A stretch of 64,000 nucleotides of DNA from Candidatus Latescibacterota bacterium (lineage in GTDB: Bacteria; JAAXHH01): assembly GCA_022823465.1 (NCBI GenBank), contig JAJEHX010000012.1, positions 1 to 64,000 on the forward strand. Reading direction: 5' to 3'. Of the stretch, positions 35,373-44,907 are shown piece after piece (positions within the stretch are counted from its first letter, which is position 1; each line of letters starts with the position of its first letter). The notes beneath the pieces were generated by a model. That model was not told the origin of the DNA and made no database searches. It saw only the letters and a list, made by a program, of their open reading frames with translations. The position numbers and the translations under genes were made by a program.

Positions 35373-36530
35373 ATGGAATTCGCCTTAAGCAGCGACCAGG
35401 TCATGATGCGGGACACCGCCCGGCGGATCGCTGAAGAAAAGTTGAAACCCCACGCCCGGGACATCGACGAGCGCGAGGCCGTACATTACGAAACGATCCG
35501 GGAGCTCGGCGAGATGGGCTTCATGGCCATGATGGTCCCCGAGGAGTACGGCGGCGCGGGACTGGATACGATAAGCTACGTGCTGGCCGTGGAGGAGTTC
35601 TCCCGGGTGTGCGCGTCGACCGGCGTATGCGTCTCCGTCAACAACTCCCTTTTCGCCGACGGCGTCTACGCCTTCGGGACCGAAGACCAGCGGAAGACCT
35701 ACCTGCCGTCCCTCGGTCGCGGCGCGGCGCAGGCCTGCCTCGCGCTGACCGAGCCCGGCGCCGGCACGGACGTGGGTTCGACGGCCACGTCGGCGCTGAA
35801 GGACGGGACCGATTATGTCGTCAACGGCAAGAAGCACTTCGTGACCAACGGCGGTTTCGCGGATTACCTCCTCGTCCTGGTGACCACCGCCCCCGGCACC
35901 GGCCACCGCGGCCTCAGCATGCTCCTCGTGGAAAAGGACACGCCGGGATTCGCCGTCGGCCGCCAGGAACAGAAGCTCGGAATCCGGGGTTCCGATACCA
36001 GCGAACTGCTTTTCGAGGATTGCCGCGTGCCGGAGACTAATCTGTTGGGCGAGGAAGGCCGGGGCCTGAACATCGCGCTGTCCATTCTGAACGGCGGCCG
36101 CATCGGAATCGCGGCCCAGGCCCTGGGTATCGCGCAGGGCGCCTACGACGCCTCCGTGCGGTACGCAAAGGAGCGGATCCAGTTCGGCAAGCCCATCGCC
36201 GAATTCCAGGCGATCGCCTTCAAGCTGGCCGAAATGGCCACCGAACTCGAGGCGGCCCGCCTCATGACCTACCGGGCCGCGTGGCTCAAGGATGCCGGCC
36301 AGGATTATATCACGGCCTCGTCCATGGCCAAGCTATACGCGTCGGAAGCGTCGATACGGATCACGAACGAAGCCATCCAGATCCACGGCGGCTACGGGTA
36401 CATCCGCGACTTCGACGTGGAACGATTCTACCGGGACGCGCGGATCACCACCCTCTACGAAGGCACCTCCGAAGCCCAGAAGATCGTCATCTCGCGCAAC
36501 ATTCTCAAGTCGGACGGTGCCGGGTCTTAG
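35373..36530 (+). CDS. Acyl-CoA dehydrogenase
   Basis: A 385-residue flavin enzyme that introduces the alpha-beta double bond in acyl-CoA during fatty or branched-chain acid oxidation. CLALTEPGAGTDVGS and YVVNGKKHFVTNG are the FAD-binding segments, and LYEGTSEAQKIVISRNIL holds the catalytic glutamate in the position of short-chain types. AGAGGAG precedes the ATG. The chain-length preference is not clear; the butyryl/short-chain group fits best. Confidence 0.95.
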   Translation: MEFALSSDQVMMRDTARRIAEEKLKPHARDIDEREAVHYETIRELGEMGFMAMMVPEEYGGAGLDTISYVLAVEEFSRVCASTGVCVSVNNSLFADGVYAFGTEDQRKTYLPSLGRGAAQACLALTEPGAGTDVGSTATSALKDGTDYVVNGKKHFVTNGGFADYLLVLVTTAPGTGHRGLSMLLVEKDTPGFAVGRQEQKLGIRGSDTSELLFEDCRVPETNLLGEEGRGLNIALSILNGGRIGIAAQALGIAQGAYDASVRYAKERIQFGKPIAEFQAIAFKLAEMATELEAARLMTYRAAWLKDAGQDYITASSMAKLYASEASIRITNEAIQIHGGYGYIRDFDVERFYRDARITTLYEGTSEAQKIVISRNILKSDGAGS

Positions 36531-36650
36531 ACCTTCAGACGCCGCATCCGATGCGAAGAAGCCCCGCGCGGGCATGGTTTTGCCTTGACAAGTTACCAAA
36601 CTGACGTAGGGTATATTGACACGTGTGCGTAGCATATTGCACAGCGCTTA

Positions 36651-36679
36651 TTGACAGGTGCGGCCAGCGGCCATATATT
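36651..36679 (+). promoter_or_regulatory. Consensus-like sigma-70 promoter of the topoisomerase operon
   Basis: TTGACA (36651-36656), exactly 17 bp, TATATT (36674-36679). Two further TTGACA copies lie at 36585-36590 and 36616-36621 without well-spaced -10 boxes. The start point near 36686 leaves a leader of about 88 nt before the ATG at 36774. Confidence 0.75.
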
Positions 36680-36773
36680 GTGCCAACTACATGGCCTGGC
36701 ACGACATGTTCTAATGCGTACGCGGCTTGGAATATGTCGTTCGACGTAATCTTGCGCAACCGGGGCAGGACCT

Positions 36774-38768
36774 ATGGCCACACAAAACGGATCGGGCAAC
36801 GGTAAGGACCGCCACACCCAGCTCGACCTGCTTACGCAGTCTGAAGAGACGGCGAACAGTGGTTCCGGAAACGGGAACGGCTCGCGCGGGAGCGGCGTTG
36901 CGTCGAACGGAAGCGCGGCCAAATCGGAAAACGGCGCGCGACCGGATGAAGGCAATGGATCCCCTGCCGCGGCGGAGACGGCCGTCTACGACGAAAGCAA
37001 GGTCAAGACCCTCTCGTCCCTGGAACACATCCGGCTCCGGACCGGCATGTATATCGGCCGGCTCGGAAGCGGCAGCGATCCGGAAGACGGCATCTACGTC
37101 CTCCTGAAGGAAGTGATCGACAACGCCGTGGACGAATTCATCATGGGCCATGGCCGGAAGATCGACGTGACCATCGAGGACAACCGCGTCCGCGTCCGCG
37201 ATTTCGGCCGCGGGATTCCCCTCGGCAAGGTCGTGGAGTGCACCTCCATCATCAACACGGGCGCCAAGTACAACGACGAAGTCTTTCAGTTCAGCGTCGG
37301 GCTGAACGGCGTCGGCGCCAAGGCGGTCAACGCGCTCTCCGTGGATTTCCGGGTCGTGGCGTACCGGAACGGGAAATACGCGGAGGCGGTGTACGAGCGG
37401 GGACAGCTACTCGGCCAGGACGAGGGCGATTCGGACGAGCCGGACGGCACCTATGTCGAATTCCTGCCCGACGAGGAGATCTTCGGGGAATACGCTTTTC
37501 AGCCGGATTATGTGGAACGCCGCATGTGGAACTACGCCTGCCTGAACAGCGGCCTCCGCATGATCTTCAACAAGAAGCGTTTCGTTTCCCGGTACGGACT
37601 GCTGGATTTCCTGAAGGCCGAGGTGGGGGAGCAAATCCTCTACGAGCCCTCCTATCACAAGAGCCAGTACATCGAGTTCTCCTTCACGCACACCACCAAT
37701 TACGGCGAAACGCTCTTCTCCTTCGTGAACGGCCAGTATACCGCGGACGGCGGGTCCCACCAGAGCGCTTTTCGCGAAGGCATGCTCAAGGGCGTCAACG
37801 AGTACTTCAAGAAGAGCTACGGAGGCGTGGACGTGCGGGAATCCATTGCCGGAGCCATCGCCATCAAGCTCAAGGAACCGATTTTCGAATCCCAGACCAA
37901 GAACAAGCTGGGCAATACGGAGATCCGGGGCTGGCTGGTTTCGGAGATTCGCAGCGCCGTAGTGGACTTTCTGCACAAGAACCAGGAGTCCGCCCAGAAG
38001 ATACAGGAGAAGATCACTCAGAACGAGCGCCTCAGGAAAGAGCTGAACGCGGTCAAGAAGGAAGCCCGGGAGGCGGCCCGGCGCATCGCCATCAAGATCC
38101 CCAACTTCAAGGACTGCAAGTACCACTTCGGCCACGCCAAACACGGCGAGGAGTCCTCCATCTTCATCACCGAAGGACCCTCGGCCGCCGGTTCGATGGT
38201 CTCGGCGCGGGACCCGCTGACCCAGGCGATCTTCGGGCTGAAGGGCGTGCCGCTGAACGTCTTCTCCCGCACGCGGGCCGCCATCTACAAGAACGAGGAG
38301 CTGTACAACCTCATGATGGCCCTCGGCATCGAGGAGGGGATGTCCAATCTTCGGTTCAACAAGGTGATCATCGCGACGGACGCCGATTACGACGGCTACC
38401 ACATACGCAACCTCCTGATGACCTTCTTCCTGAGTTATTTCGAGGACATGGTGCTCGCGGGCCACGTCCACATCCTGGAAACGCCGCTCTTCCGGGTACG
38501 CAATACGAAGGAGACCGCGTACTGCTACAGCGAGAAAGAACGCAACGCGGCCTTAGGCCGGATACGGGGCGCGGAGGTGACCCGGTTCAAGGGGCTGGGC
38601 GAGATCTCGCCGAGTGAATTCGGTCAGTTCATCGGGCCCGACATGCGGCTCGTGAAGGTCAATGTCCGTTCCATCCACAGCATACCGGAAACCTTGACTT
38701 TCTACATGGGCAAGAACACGCCCGAGCGCAGGGAATACATCGTGGAAAACCTGCTGGACGAAGTATAG
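36774..38768 (+). CDS. Type II topoisomerase subunit B (ParE/GyrB-like)
   Basis: A 664-residue ATPase subunit. Motifs: EVIDNAVDEF (GHKL N-box), RVRDFGRGIPLGK, NGVGAKAVNAL, and the TOPRIM residues FITEGPSAAGSM and DADYDGYHI. The first ~78 residues are a low-complexity Gly/Asn/Ser-rich tail absent from most relatives. It is followed after 7 bp by the A subunit. The pair resembles topoisomerase IV more than gyrase because both are short; a separate gyrase cannot be excluded elsewhere. A consensus-like promoter lies upstream. Confidence 0.9.
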   Translation: MATQNGSGNGKDRHTQLDLLTQSEETANSGSGNGNGSRGSGVASNGSAAKSENGARPDEGNGSPAAAETAVYDESKVKTLSSLEHIRLRTGMYIGRLGSGSDPEDGIYVLLKEVIDNAVDEFIMGHGRKIDVTIEDNRVRVRDFGRGIPLGKVVECTSIINTGAKYNDEVFQFSVGLNGVGAKAVNALSVDFRVVAYRNGKYAEAVYERGQLLGQDEGDSDEPDGTYVEFLPDEEIFGEYAFQPDYVERRMWNYACLNSGLRMIFNKKRFVSRYGLLDFLKAEVGEQILYEPSYHKSQYIEFSFTHTTNYGETLFSFVNGQYTADGGSHQSAFREGMLKGVNEYFKKSYGGVDVRESIAGAIAIKLKEPIFESQTKNKLGNTEIRGWLVSEIRSAVVDFLHKNQESAQKIQEKITQNERLRKELNAVKKEAREAARRIAIKIPNFKDCKYHFGHAKHGEESSIFITEGPSAAGSMVSARDPLTQAIFGLKGVPLNVFSRTRAAIYKNEELYNLMMALGIEEGMSNLRFNKVIIATDADYDGYHIRNLLMTFFLSYFEDMVLAGHVHILETPLFRVRNTKETAYCYSEKERNAALGRIRGAEVTRFKGLGEISPSEFGQFIGPDMRLVKVNVRSIHSIPETLTFYMGKNTPERREYIVENLLDEV

Positions 38769-38775
38769 GACCTCC

Positions 38776-40785
38776 ATGGCCTACGCCGATATCCTTTTCG
38801 ACGACTACTACCTGAAGTACGCCTCCTATTTCATCAAGGACCGGGCGATCCCTGAAATCGACGACGGGCTCAAGCCCGTCCAGCGGCGCATCCTCCATAC
38901 CCTGTTCGAGATGGACGACGGGAAGTTTCACAAGGTCGCCAACCTGGTCGGACAGACCATGCGGTACCATCCCCACGGGGACCAGTCCATCTTCGGGTCG
39001 CTGGTCAATCTGGCCAACAAGGACATGTTCATCGAGAAGCAGGGCAATTTCGGTTCGATCCTGACCGGCGACCCCGCCTCCGCGGCCCGGTACATCGAAT
39101 GTCGGCTGACCCCCCTTGCCAGGGACGTGCTGCACGATCCGGAAATCACCGAATACGTGGATTCCTACGACGGCCGCAACAGGGAGCCCGTGGCCTTTCC
39201 GGCGAAGATCCCCGTCCTCCTCGCCCTGGGCGCCGAAGGCATCGCCTCGAGCATGGCGACCCGGATCCTGCCCCACAATCTCATCGAGCTCATGGAGGCC
39301 CAGATAGCCTGCCTCCGGGACGAGCCCTTCGAGGTCCTGCCCGACTTTCCCACGGGGGGCCTGGTGGACGTCTCGGAATATAACGACGGCAACGGTAAGG
39401 TAATGGTTCGCGCCCACCTGGACGTCCGGGACCCCAAGCGCATTGTCATCCGCCAGTTGCCCTTTGGTTCGACGACCGAGAGCCTCATCGCCTCCATCGA
39501 GTCGGCGGCGAAGAAGAACAAGCTGAAGATCGCAGGCATATCCGACTTCACGGCGGACGAGGTGGAAATCGAGATCCGGCTCGCCCGGGGCGTGCATTCC
39601 GACGAAACCGTGGACGCCCTGTACGCCTTCACCGACTGCGAATCTTCCATCTCCACGAATATCCTGGTCATCCGGGCGGGGCATCCATGCATCCTGCCCG
39701 TGTCCGACGTGCTGGGGCACAATACGCAGCGGCTTCTGGAGATCCTCGAAGCGGAACTGAAGATCGAACGGAAACAGTTGCACGCGAAACTGCGCGCGAA
39801 GACGCTGGAACAGCTCTTCATCAAGGAGCGGATCTACAAGCGCATCGAGGAAATCCGGGAACAGGAAAAGATCCACGAAGCGGTCCGGGCGGGATTCGAA
39901 CCCTTTGCGTCCAGGGTGAAAGACCTGGCTTCCGAGGATATCGATACACTGCTCAAGGTGCCCATCCGCCGGATTTCCCTGTACGACATCAACCGGTCCA
40001 ACGAGGAGATGAAGGGTATCCGGAACCGCCTGCGCGAGATCAGGGATCACCTGGGTAGTCTTTCGGCCTACGCGGTCACGCTGCTGGAAGGGCTCATTGA
40101 CCAGTACCGCGAAGCTTTTCCGCGCCGTACGACCATCACGTCCTTCAAGCGGGTGGACGCCCGGGAGGCGGCGCAGCGGAATCTCGCGCTCAGGTACGAC
40201 CGGAACACGGGTTACCTGGGATACGAACTCGGCAGCGGCGACACCCTTTTCAACGTATCCCCCTACGACCGGGTGCTCGTGATCCGCAAGACAGGCGCCT
40301 ATGCCCTGCACGACGAGATCGAACGGCTTTTCGTGGACAAGGGCATGCTGTACTGCGGATTCGTCGATCCCGATCTGGTCTTTACGATGGTCTACCGGGA
40401 CAAAAACGCCCACCCCTGCGTCAAGCGTTGCAAGCTGGACAAATTCATCCTGAACAGGGGATATGAACTCGTGCCCGAGGGCTGCCGCATCCTCCACCTG
40501 ACCACGGACCCCGATGTCATGGCGACCGTCACCTACAAGCCCACGCCCCGCATGCGGGTACTCGAGGAAGAATTCGACCTCTCCCTTTATCCGGTGCGGG
40601 GAAACCGGGCCAAGGGCATCCGGCTGGCCCCCAAGGCGCTTAAGGGCGTGAAGCTGTCCAGGAAACCCGATCGGCTCGACGGGCCGGAACAGAGGGAAGA
40701 ACCCGGCCAGACGGACCTCCCGTCGATCCCGAACGGTGCGGATCCGACCGGCCCTTCGGAGGATCCCGCGAAAGGAACGGACTGA
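38776..40785 (+). CDS. Type II topoisomerase subunit A (ParC/GyrA-like), short form
   Basis: A 669-residue DNA-cleaving subunit. DGLKPVQRRIL opens the winged-helix region, PHGDQSIFGSLV follows, and ASAARYIECRLTPLA holds the active-site tyrosine. The C-terminal part is much shorter than in GyrA or long ParC and shows no GyrA-box, so the DNA-wrapping pinwheel seems reduced to a fragment. Wrapping-dependent supercoiling is thus unlikely; decatenation/relaxation is inferred. The stop is one base from the mannonate dehydratase start. Confidence 0.9.
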   Translation: MAYADILFDDYYLKYASYFIKDRAIPEIDDGLKPVQRRILHTLFEMDDGKFHKVANLVGQTMRYHPHGDQSIFGSLVNLANKDMFIEKQGNFGSILTGDPASAARYIECRLTPLARDVLHDPEITEYVDSYDGRNREPVAFPAKIPVLLALGAEGIASSMATRILPHNLIELMEAQIACLRDEPFEVLPDFPTGGLVDVSEYNDGNGKVMVRAHLDVRDPKRIVIRQLPFGSTTESLIASIESAAKKNKLKIAGISDFTADEVEIEIRLARGVHSDETVDALYAFTDCESSISTNILVIRAGHPCILPVSDVLGHNTQRLLEILEAELKIERKQLHAKLRAKTLEQLFIKERIYKRIEEIREQEKIHEAVRAGFEPFASRVKDLASEDIDTLLKVPIRRISLYDINRSNEEMKGIRNRLREIRDHLGSLSAYAVTLLEGLIDQYREAFPRRTTITSFKRVDAREAAQRNLALRYDRNTGYLGYELGSGDTLFNVSPYDRVLVIRKTGAYALHDEIERLFVDKGMLYCGFVDPDLVFTMVYRDKNAHPCVKRCKLDKFILNRGYELVPEGCRILHLTTDPDVMATVTYKPTPRMRVLEEEFDLSLYPVRGNRAKGIRLAPKALKGVKLSRKPDRLDGPEQREEPGQTDLPSIPNGADPTGPSEDPAKGTD

Positions 40786-40786
40786 C

Positions 40787-41779
40787 ATGACCCTGGAAAT
40801 GCGCATCGGCCTCGGCCAGTTCAACGTGCTCACCGATGAGAAACTCGCCTACATCAAGCAGCTCGGCGCCGATGATTTCCTCATGAACACGCCGCAATTG
40901 CCTGGGGACGAGCGCTGGGAGCTGGAAGACCTGGTCGACCTCAAACGGCGGGCGGACAACGCCGAACTGCGGCTCATGTGCCTGGAGAACGTGCCGGTTT
41001 CCTTCTACGACAAGGCCATGCTGGGGCTGCCGGGCCGCGACGGCCAGATCGAAAACATGAAATACACCATTCGGAACATGGGCCGGGCCGGTATCCCCAT
41101 CCTGGGGTACCACTGGATGCCGAGCGCCGTATGGCGCACGCCGGACCCCGCCGTACTCCGGGGCGGCGCGACGGCCACGCGGTTCGATTTCGAGGCGCAC
41201 AGGGACGTGGCGCCCACGCACGGCAGGGTATTCACGGCGGATGAGATGTGGGAGCACTACGCATACTACATGTCGCGGATCCTGCCGGTCGCCGAGGAAA
41301 ACAATGTCAGGCTCGCCCTGCATCCCGACGACCCGCCCGTGCCCATGCTGGGCGGCGTGGCCCGGCTGTTCTGCAGCTTCGAGGGGTTCAAGCGCGCCAT
41401 GGATACCTTTGACAGCCCGTACCACGGGCTGGATTTCTGCATGGGCTGCTGGTCGGAGATGGGCGGTCATGACTACGTGATAGACGCCGTGCGCCATTTC
41501 GGCGGCCGGGGCAAGATCATCTACGTCCATTTCCGCGACGTGCAGGGCAACGTCCCCTGCTTCAACGAATGCTTCATCAACGAGGGCAACGTCGATCCCT
41601 ACGAAGTCATGCGGACGCTGAAGGAGGTCGGGTTCACCGGGTTCATGATCACCGACCACGTACCCAGTTTCGTGGATGATACCGACTGGAACCACCGCGG
41701 CCGCGCCTATGCCATCGGCTACATGACCGCCATGCTGGAGATGGTGAACAAGCTGCAGTCCGCTCCGGCAGGCGCCTAG
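40787..41779 (+). CDS. uxuA: Mannonate dehydratase
   Basis: A 330-residue TIM barrel of the UxuA family, converting D-mannonate to 2-keto-3-deoxygluconate in hexuronate use. RLALHPDDPPVPMLGG, LDFCMGCWSEM, YVHFRDVQG and FMITDHVPSF carry the metal-site His, Cys and Asp residues. Start ATG at 40787 is preceded by AAAGGA and sits one base after the topoisomerase stop. It is shorter than E. coli UxuA, like many non-enterobacterial forms. The last codons overlap the convergent DUF5916 gene on CTAG. Confidence 0.88.
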   Translation: MTLEMRIGLGQFNVLTDEKLAYIKQLGADDFLMNTPQLPGDERWELEDLVDLKRRADNAELRLMCLENVPVSFYDKAMLGLPGRDGQIENMKYTIRNMGRAGIPILGYHWMPSAVWRTPDPAVLRGGATATRFDFEAHRDVAPTHGRVFTADEMWEHYAYYMSRILPVAEENNVRLALHPDDPPVPMLGGVARLFCSFEGFKRAMDTFDSPYHGLDFCMGCWSEMGGHDYVIDAVRHFGGRGKIIYVHFRDVQGNVPCFNECFINEGNVDPYEVMRTLKEVGFTGFMITDHVPSFVDDTDWNHRGRAYAIGYMTAMLEMVNKLQSAPAGA

Positions 41780-44454
41780 AGCGAAAACCAGTAGTTGAAT
41801 TTCAGCAGGAAGATGTTCGAGGGATAGGTGTCGAACAGGTCGTTCAGGTCCTGCCCCGCAGAAAACGCGCCCGTGCCGCCCGAGCGGCTGCGCTGCTGCT
41901 GCCACACGAGGAACAGGGTCGAGCCCGGCGTATATTCCCACCGCAAAACCAGGTTGGACCGGAATTGGCGAAAGTTGAAGTCGGGATCGTCGAAGGTGTA
42001 ATCCGTCTGCCCGTCCAGATCCTCATCCACGCGGTAAGCCCCGTCTGAATCGTCGTACGCCAGCTGATCGTCTGAAAACAGTTCGAATCGGTCGCCGTAC
42101 CGGCCGGCCCGCGGGTCCGTTATACGCTTGAAACGAGCGTACCGGCCGGCTGATATGTAAGGCCGGCCATAGTACTGGATAGACATGTTGTTGGTGATGC
42201 TGTAGTTGAGCCGGATACTGATCCCCAACGTCTTCTGGTCGACGCGGCCCAGCAAGTACCGGTCCGCCTGGTCCGCCATGTCCGCGTCGCCGAACGATTC
42301 ATTGGACACGTACTGCATCTCGTTCCAGTTGGCGTCGAAGAAGGGGTTGATGCGGATATTCATGGCGTTACTTGGCCGGTAGCGCATGGACAGGTACACC
42401 CAACTCGAGCGCCCCGCGTCGTCGCGTAGGCGGTTGTGTCCCCCTCCAATGCCGAAACTGACCTTCTTGCGCCCATCGGTGTCGACATCGACGTTGAATT
42501 CCACGTTGCCTGGCGTTTTCAGGGCCGGTCCGCCGCGCAGGGCGGTGGTGGACAGGCCGGTTATCTCCGACATCATGCTAAACCAAACCCACCAGTAGTT
42601 GTTGAACTGCCCGCCCCCGTTGATGTTGCCGCCCAGGAATTTCCGCTCCCGGCCGAAGTTGAACCCCTGCCACTGGTTTATGAATACATTGTACGCGCGG
42701 AAGATCCGATTCGGTTTTTCCGACCGGTAACCGAACCAGCTGTTCTGCATGAATACGTCGGCCTGGCGCAGGAATCCCACGTCGTTCAGTTCGAGGCCCG
42801 GAGAGCGCCAGGTACCGGAGATCCCCATGTTCCACGGGCTGTTGCCCGAACGGCCTATGCCGAAGCTCCCGCCATGGCCGCTCAGGGCGGTCAGCGTGGA
42901 ATCGAGCGCTACATAGGAGGCGTCGGGACGCTGGTAGTACCGCGCGGAGTTGCGCTGCACGCGGGTAATCGCTTCCGGTTCGCCCCGGATATGGCTGAAC
43001 GACAGGCTCGCGTTGAGCCAGTAGGTCCGGTCGCTCCACTGGTGGCGGAAGTCGATCCCGCCCGTGTAGGCCGCCCGGTTGAGGAAATCGAAGTGGGCCC
43101 TGTTGTTGTTACGGTTGGTCGCCGTGAGCATCGTGCCCAGTGACGTGCCCCCGTCGTTGAAATCCTGCTGCAAGCGCGCGACCAGGTAGTTGGTCAGCGG
43201 TTCCACGGACTCCTCGCTCCGCACGCCCTCCGTGTCTATCCGGGCGGCGGCTTCCGAGGTGACCGCGTCCACGATGCCGATGGACAGGCCGCCCGGTGTC
43301 TTGCCGGTGATCTTCGCGGCGGCGAGTATGGGGGTATTCCGGGGCATATCCATGGTCTGGCCGTCCGAGAGATCCGGATTCCGCTGGGGGGACCGGCCGA
43401 TACGCCGCGAGTAGAACAACTGGTCGTTCCGGAAAGGGCCGCCGCCGCCGACGCCGAACTCGGTGATATTCTTCCCTTCGACGAAAAGGGGCCGGCGTTC
43501 CTCGAAAAACAGCTCGAAGGCCGACAGGTTGACCCGCGAAGGGTCCGCCTCAACCTGGCCGAAGTCCGGGTTCACGGCCAGATCCATGGTCAGGTTGCCG
43601 GCGAGGCCGATCTTGCCGTCCAGTCCGATGCGTCCGGCGGCGCTCTGACCGTCGCGAAAGGGATTTTGCGCTTCGGCCTGGAATCGGTTGAGGTCACCCA
43701 CCACATAGGGAAGTACCTCGATCCGGTGGGAAGACTCGATCCCTTCCAGTCCGCGCAGTTCTCCGAAGAGGCTGACCCAGCCCGGCGAATTCCTGTGGAT
43801 GTGCTGCCAACCTGAACGCTCCTCGCGGCGGTAGAGCCTTCTTTGTACCTGGAGGCCCCATACCTGTCCCTCCTCGCCGGAGAACCGCAGCTGGCTCAGG
43901 GGGATGCGCATCTCGGCAAGCCATCCCTCTTCGTCGATGGTGGACGCGCCGTACCATACGGGATCCCAGCTCGCGTCCCAGTCGTTGCCGTCGTTCGATA
44001 TGGCTTCGTCGCCCCGGCCGCCGGAGGCGGTCAGCGTAAAGGAAAAGGCCGTGCGCTTGTCGTGATAGCTGTCGAAATGGATTTCCACCCAGTCGTTGTC
44101 CCAGTCGTCCCGCCTGGTTACGCGGCTGGTAATCCGGTCCGGTTCGGTATCAAAGGCACGGATCAGCACGTAGAGGTTGTGATCATCGAAAATGATCTTG
44201 AAAGCCGTCTGCTGAGAGGGTTCCCCGCCATCGTCGGGATCCAGTTGGGTAAAGCCGCCGGACCATTCGACGTCGTCCCAGGCCGGATCGTCGCCTCTGC
44301 CGTCGATGTCCGGGGGCTGCGACACGATGTGCCTTGTGTTGTAAACCCGTTTTTCCGGCGCCGGCTGGCGCGCCTCCGATTCCACGGGTGCGAGTGCGAG
44401 TATGGGTATGATCGAAAGGGCCTTGATCCACCGAATCAGTCTTGCCATATGCAA
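41776..44454 (-). CDS. DUF5916 outer-membrane protein with CBM9-like N-terminus
   Basis: An 892-residue exported protein: a signal peptide (LIRWIKALSIIPILALAP), then a CBM9-like, sugar-binding-type domain (about 40-240; DPAWDDVEWSGGF, YVLIRAFD, DDWVEIHFDSYHDK-type pattern), then the DUF5916 beta-barrel (about 240-892) ending FLLKFNYWFSL with a terminal aromatic cluster. The function of the family is unknown; it occurs in FCB-group and related bacteria. AGGAGG lies seven bases before a TTG (44454) and 13 before ATG (44448); either may start it. Its stop shares CTAG with mannonate dehydratase. Confidence 0.88.
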   Translation of the reverse strand: MHMARLIRWIKALSIIPILALAPVESEARQPAPEKRVYNTRHIVSQPPDIDGRGDDPAWDDVEWSGGFTQLDPDDGGEPSQQTAFKIIFDDHNLYVLIRAFDTEPDRITSRVTRRDDWDNDWVEIHFDSYHDKRTAFSFTLTASGGRGDEAISNDGNDWDASWDPVWYGASTIDEEGWLAEMRIPLSQLRFSGEEGQVWGLQVQRRLYRREERSGWQHIHRNSPGWVSLFGELRGLEGIESSHRIEVLPYVVGDLNRFQAEAQNPFRDGQSAAGRIGLDGKIGLAGNLTMDLAVNPDFGQVEADPSRVNLSAFELFFEERRPLFVEGKNITEFGVGGGGPFRNDQLFYSRRIGRSPQRNPDLSDGQTMDMPRNTPILAAAKITGKTPGGLSIGIVDAVTSEAAARIDTEGVRSEESVEPLTNYLVARLQQDFNDGGTSLGTMLTATNRNNNRAHFDFLNRAAYTGGIDFRHQWSDRTYWLNASLSFSHIRGEPEAITRVQRNSARYYQRPDASYVALDSTLTALSGHGGSFGIGRSGNSPWNMGISGTWRSPGLELNDVGFLRQADVFMQNSWFGYRSEKPNRIFRAYNVFINQWQGFNFGRERKFLGGNINGGGQFNNYWWVWFSMMSEITGLSTTALRGGPALKTPGNVEFNVDVDTDGRKKVSFGIGGGHNRLRDDAGRSSWVYLSMRYRPSNAMNIRINPFFDANWNEMQYVSNESFGDADMADQADRYLLGRVDQKTLGISIRLNYSITNNMSIQYYGRPYISAGRYARFKRITDPRAGRYGDRFELFSDDQLAYDDSDGAYRVDEDLDGQTDYTFDDPDFNFRQFRSNLVLRWEYTPGSTLFLVWQQQRSRSGGTGAFSAGQDLNDLFDTYPSNIFLLKFNYWFSL

Positions 44455-44907
44455 CGTGTTGCCTCCTGCAGTCTTCCCGCTGATTGTGAACTTCCCGAAC
44501 CGTGTTGCTTCTATGACTTGAGGCCCGTGCGAATGGTTGCGTTTTTTTCCGTGTCGAACTTCCGCCAGGGCGCTTCCGACTCAGGCGTTATTTCATACAT
44601 CCTCGTGGAAGTCCTTATTCACAAAACCTGTCCGCTTATTCCCCGGGATGGATGCACCGGTCCGCCTGGACCACCTGGTCCGCCCGGCACGCTTGACCCA
44701 CCTGGTCCGCCCGGCACGCCCGGTTCCGCAGCAACCGCCCGGGCCGCCCACGGCAACCGCCCATTATAGTCCGCGCGCGCCGCCGAATATACTTTTGCCA
44801 TAACGGAAACACGGCTGCATATTACCGATGTAACGCAGGACCTGCGAACCGCGCATCGGCGGAAGAGGCCGCCCGCGCCCGCACCCCGCTTTACGCGGAG
44901 AGTCCAC
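44455..44907. other. Divergent intergenic region, 453 bp
   Basis: Between the DUF5916 (minus) and sulfatase (plus) genes. It contains an eight-unit 9-nt repeat array (44657-44728). TATACT near 44789 is a possible -10 without a good -35. No coding sequence is evident. Confidence 0.5.
44657..44728. repeat. Non-coding 9-nt repeat array, eight units
   Basis: Consecutive 9-mers from 44657 such as CTGGTCCGC (three units counting a CCGGTCCGC variant) and CCGGCACGC (two). The CTGGTCCGC unit is the reverse complement, in cyclic shift, of the GGCGGACCA unit found in the downstream sulfatase. Confidence 0.75.

Noticed and set aside
38659-40833. A 724-codon minus-strand open frame
   Set aside because: It is antisense to the topoisomerase A gene, which has its active-site tyrosine region and family landmarks.
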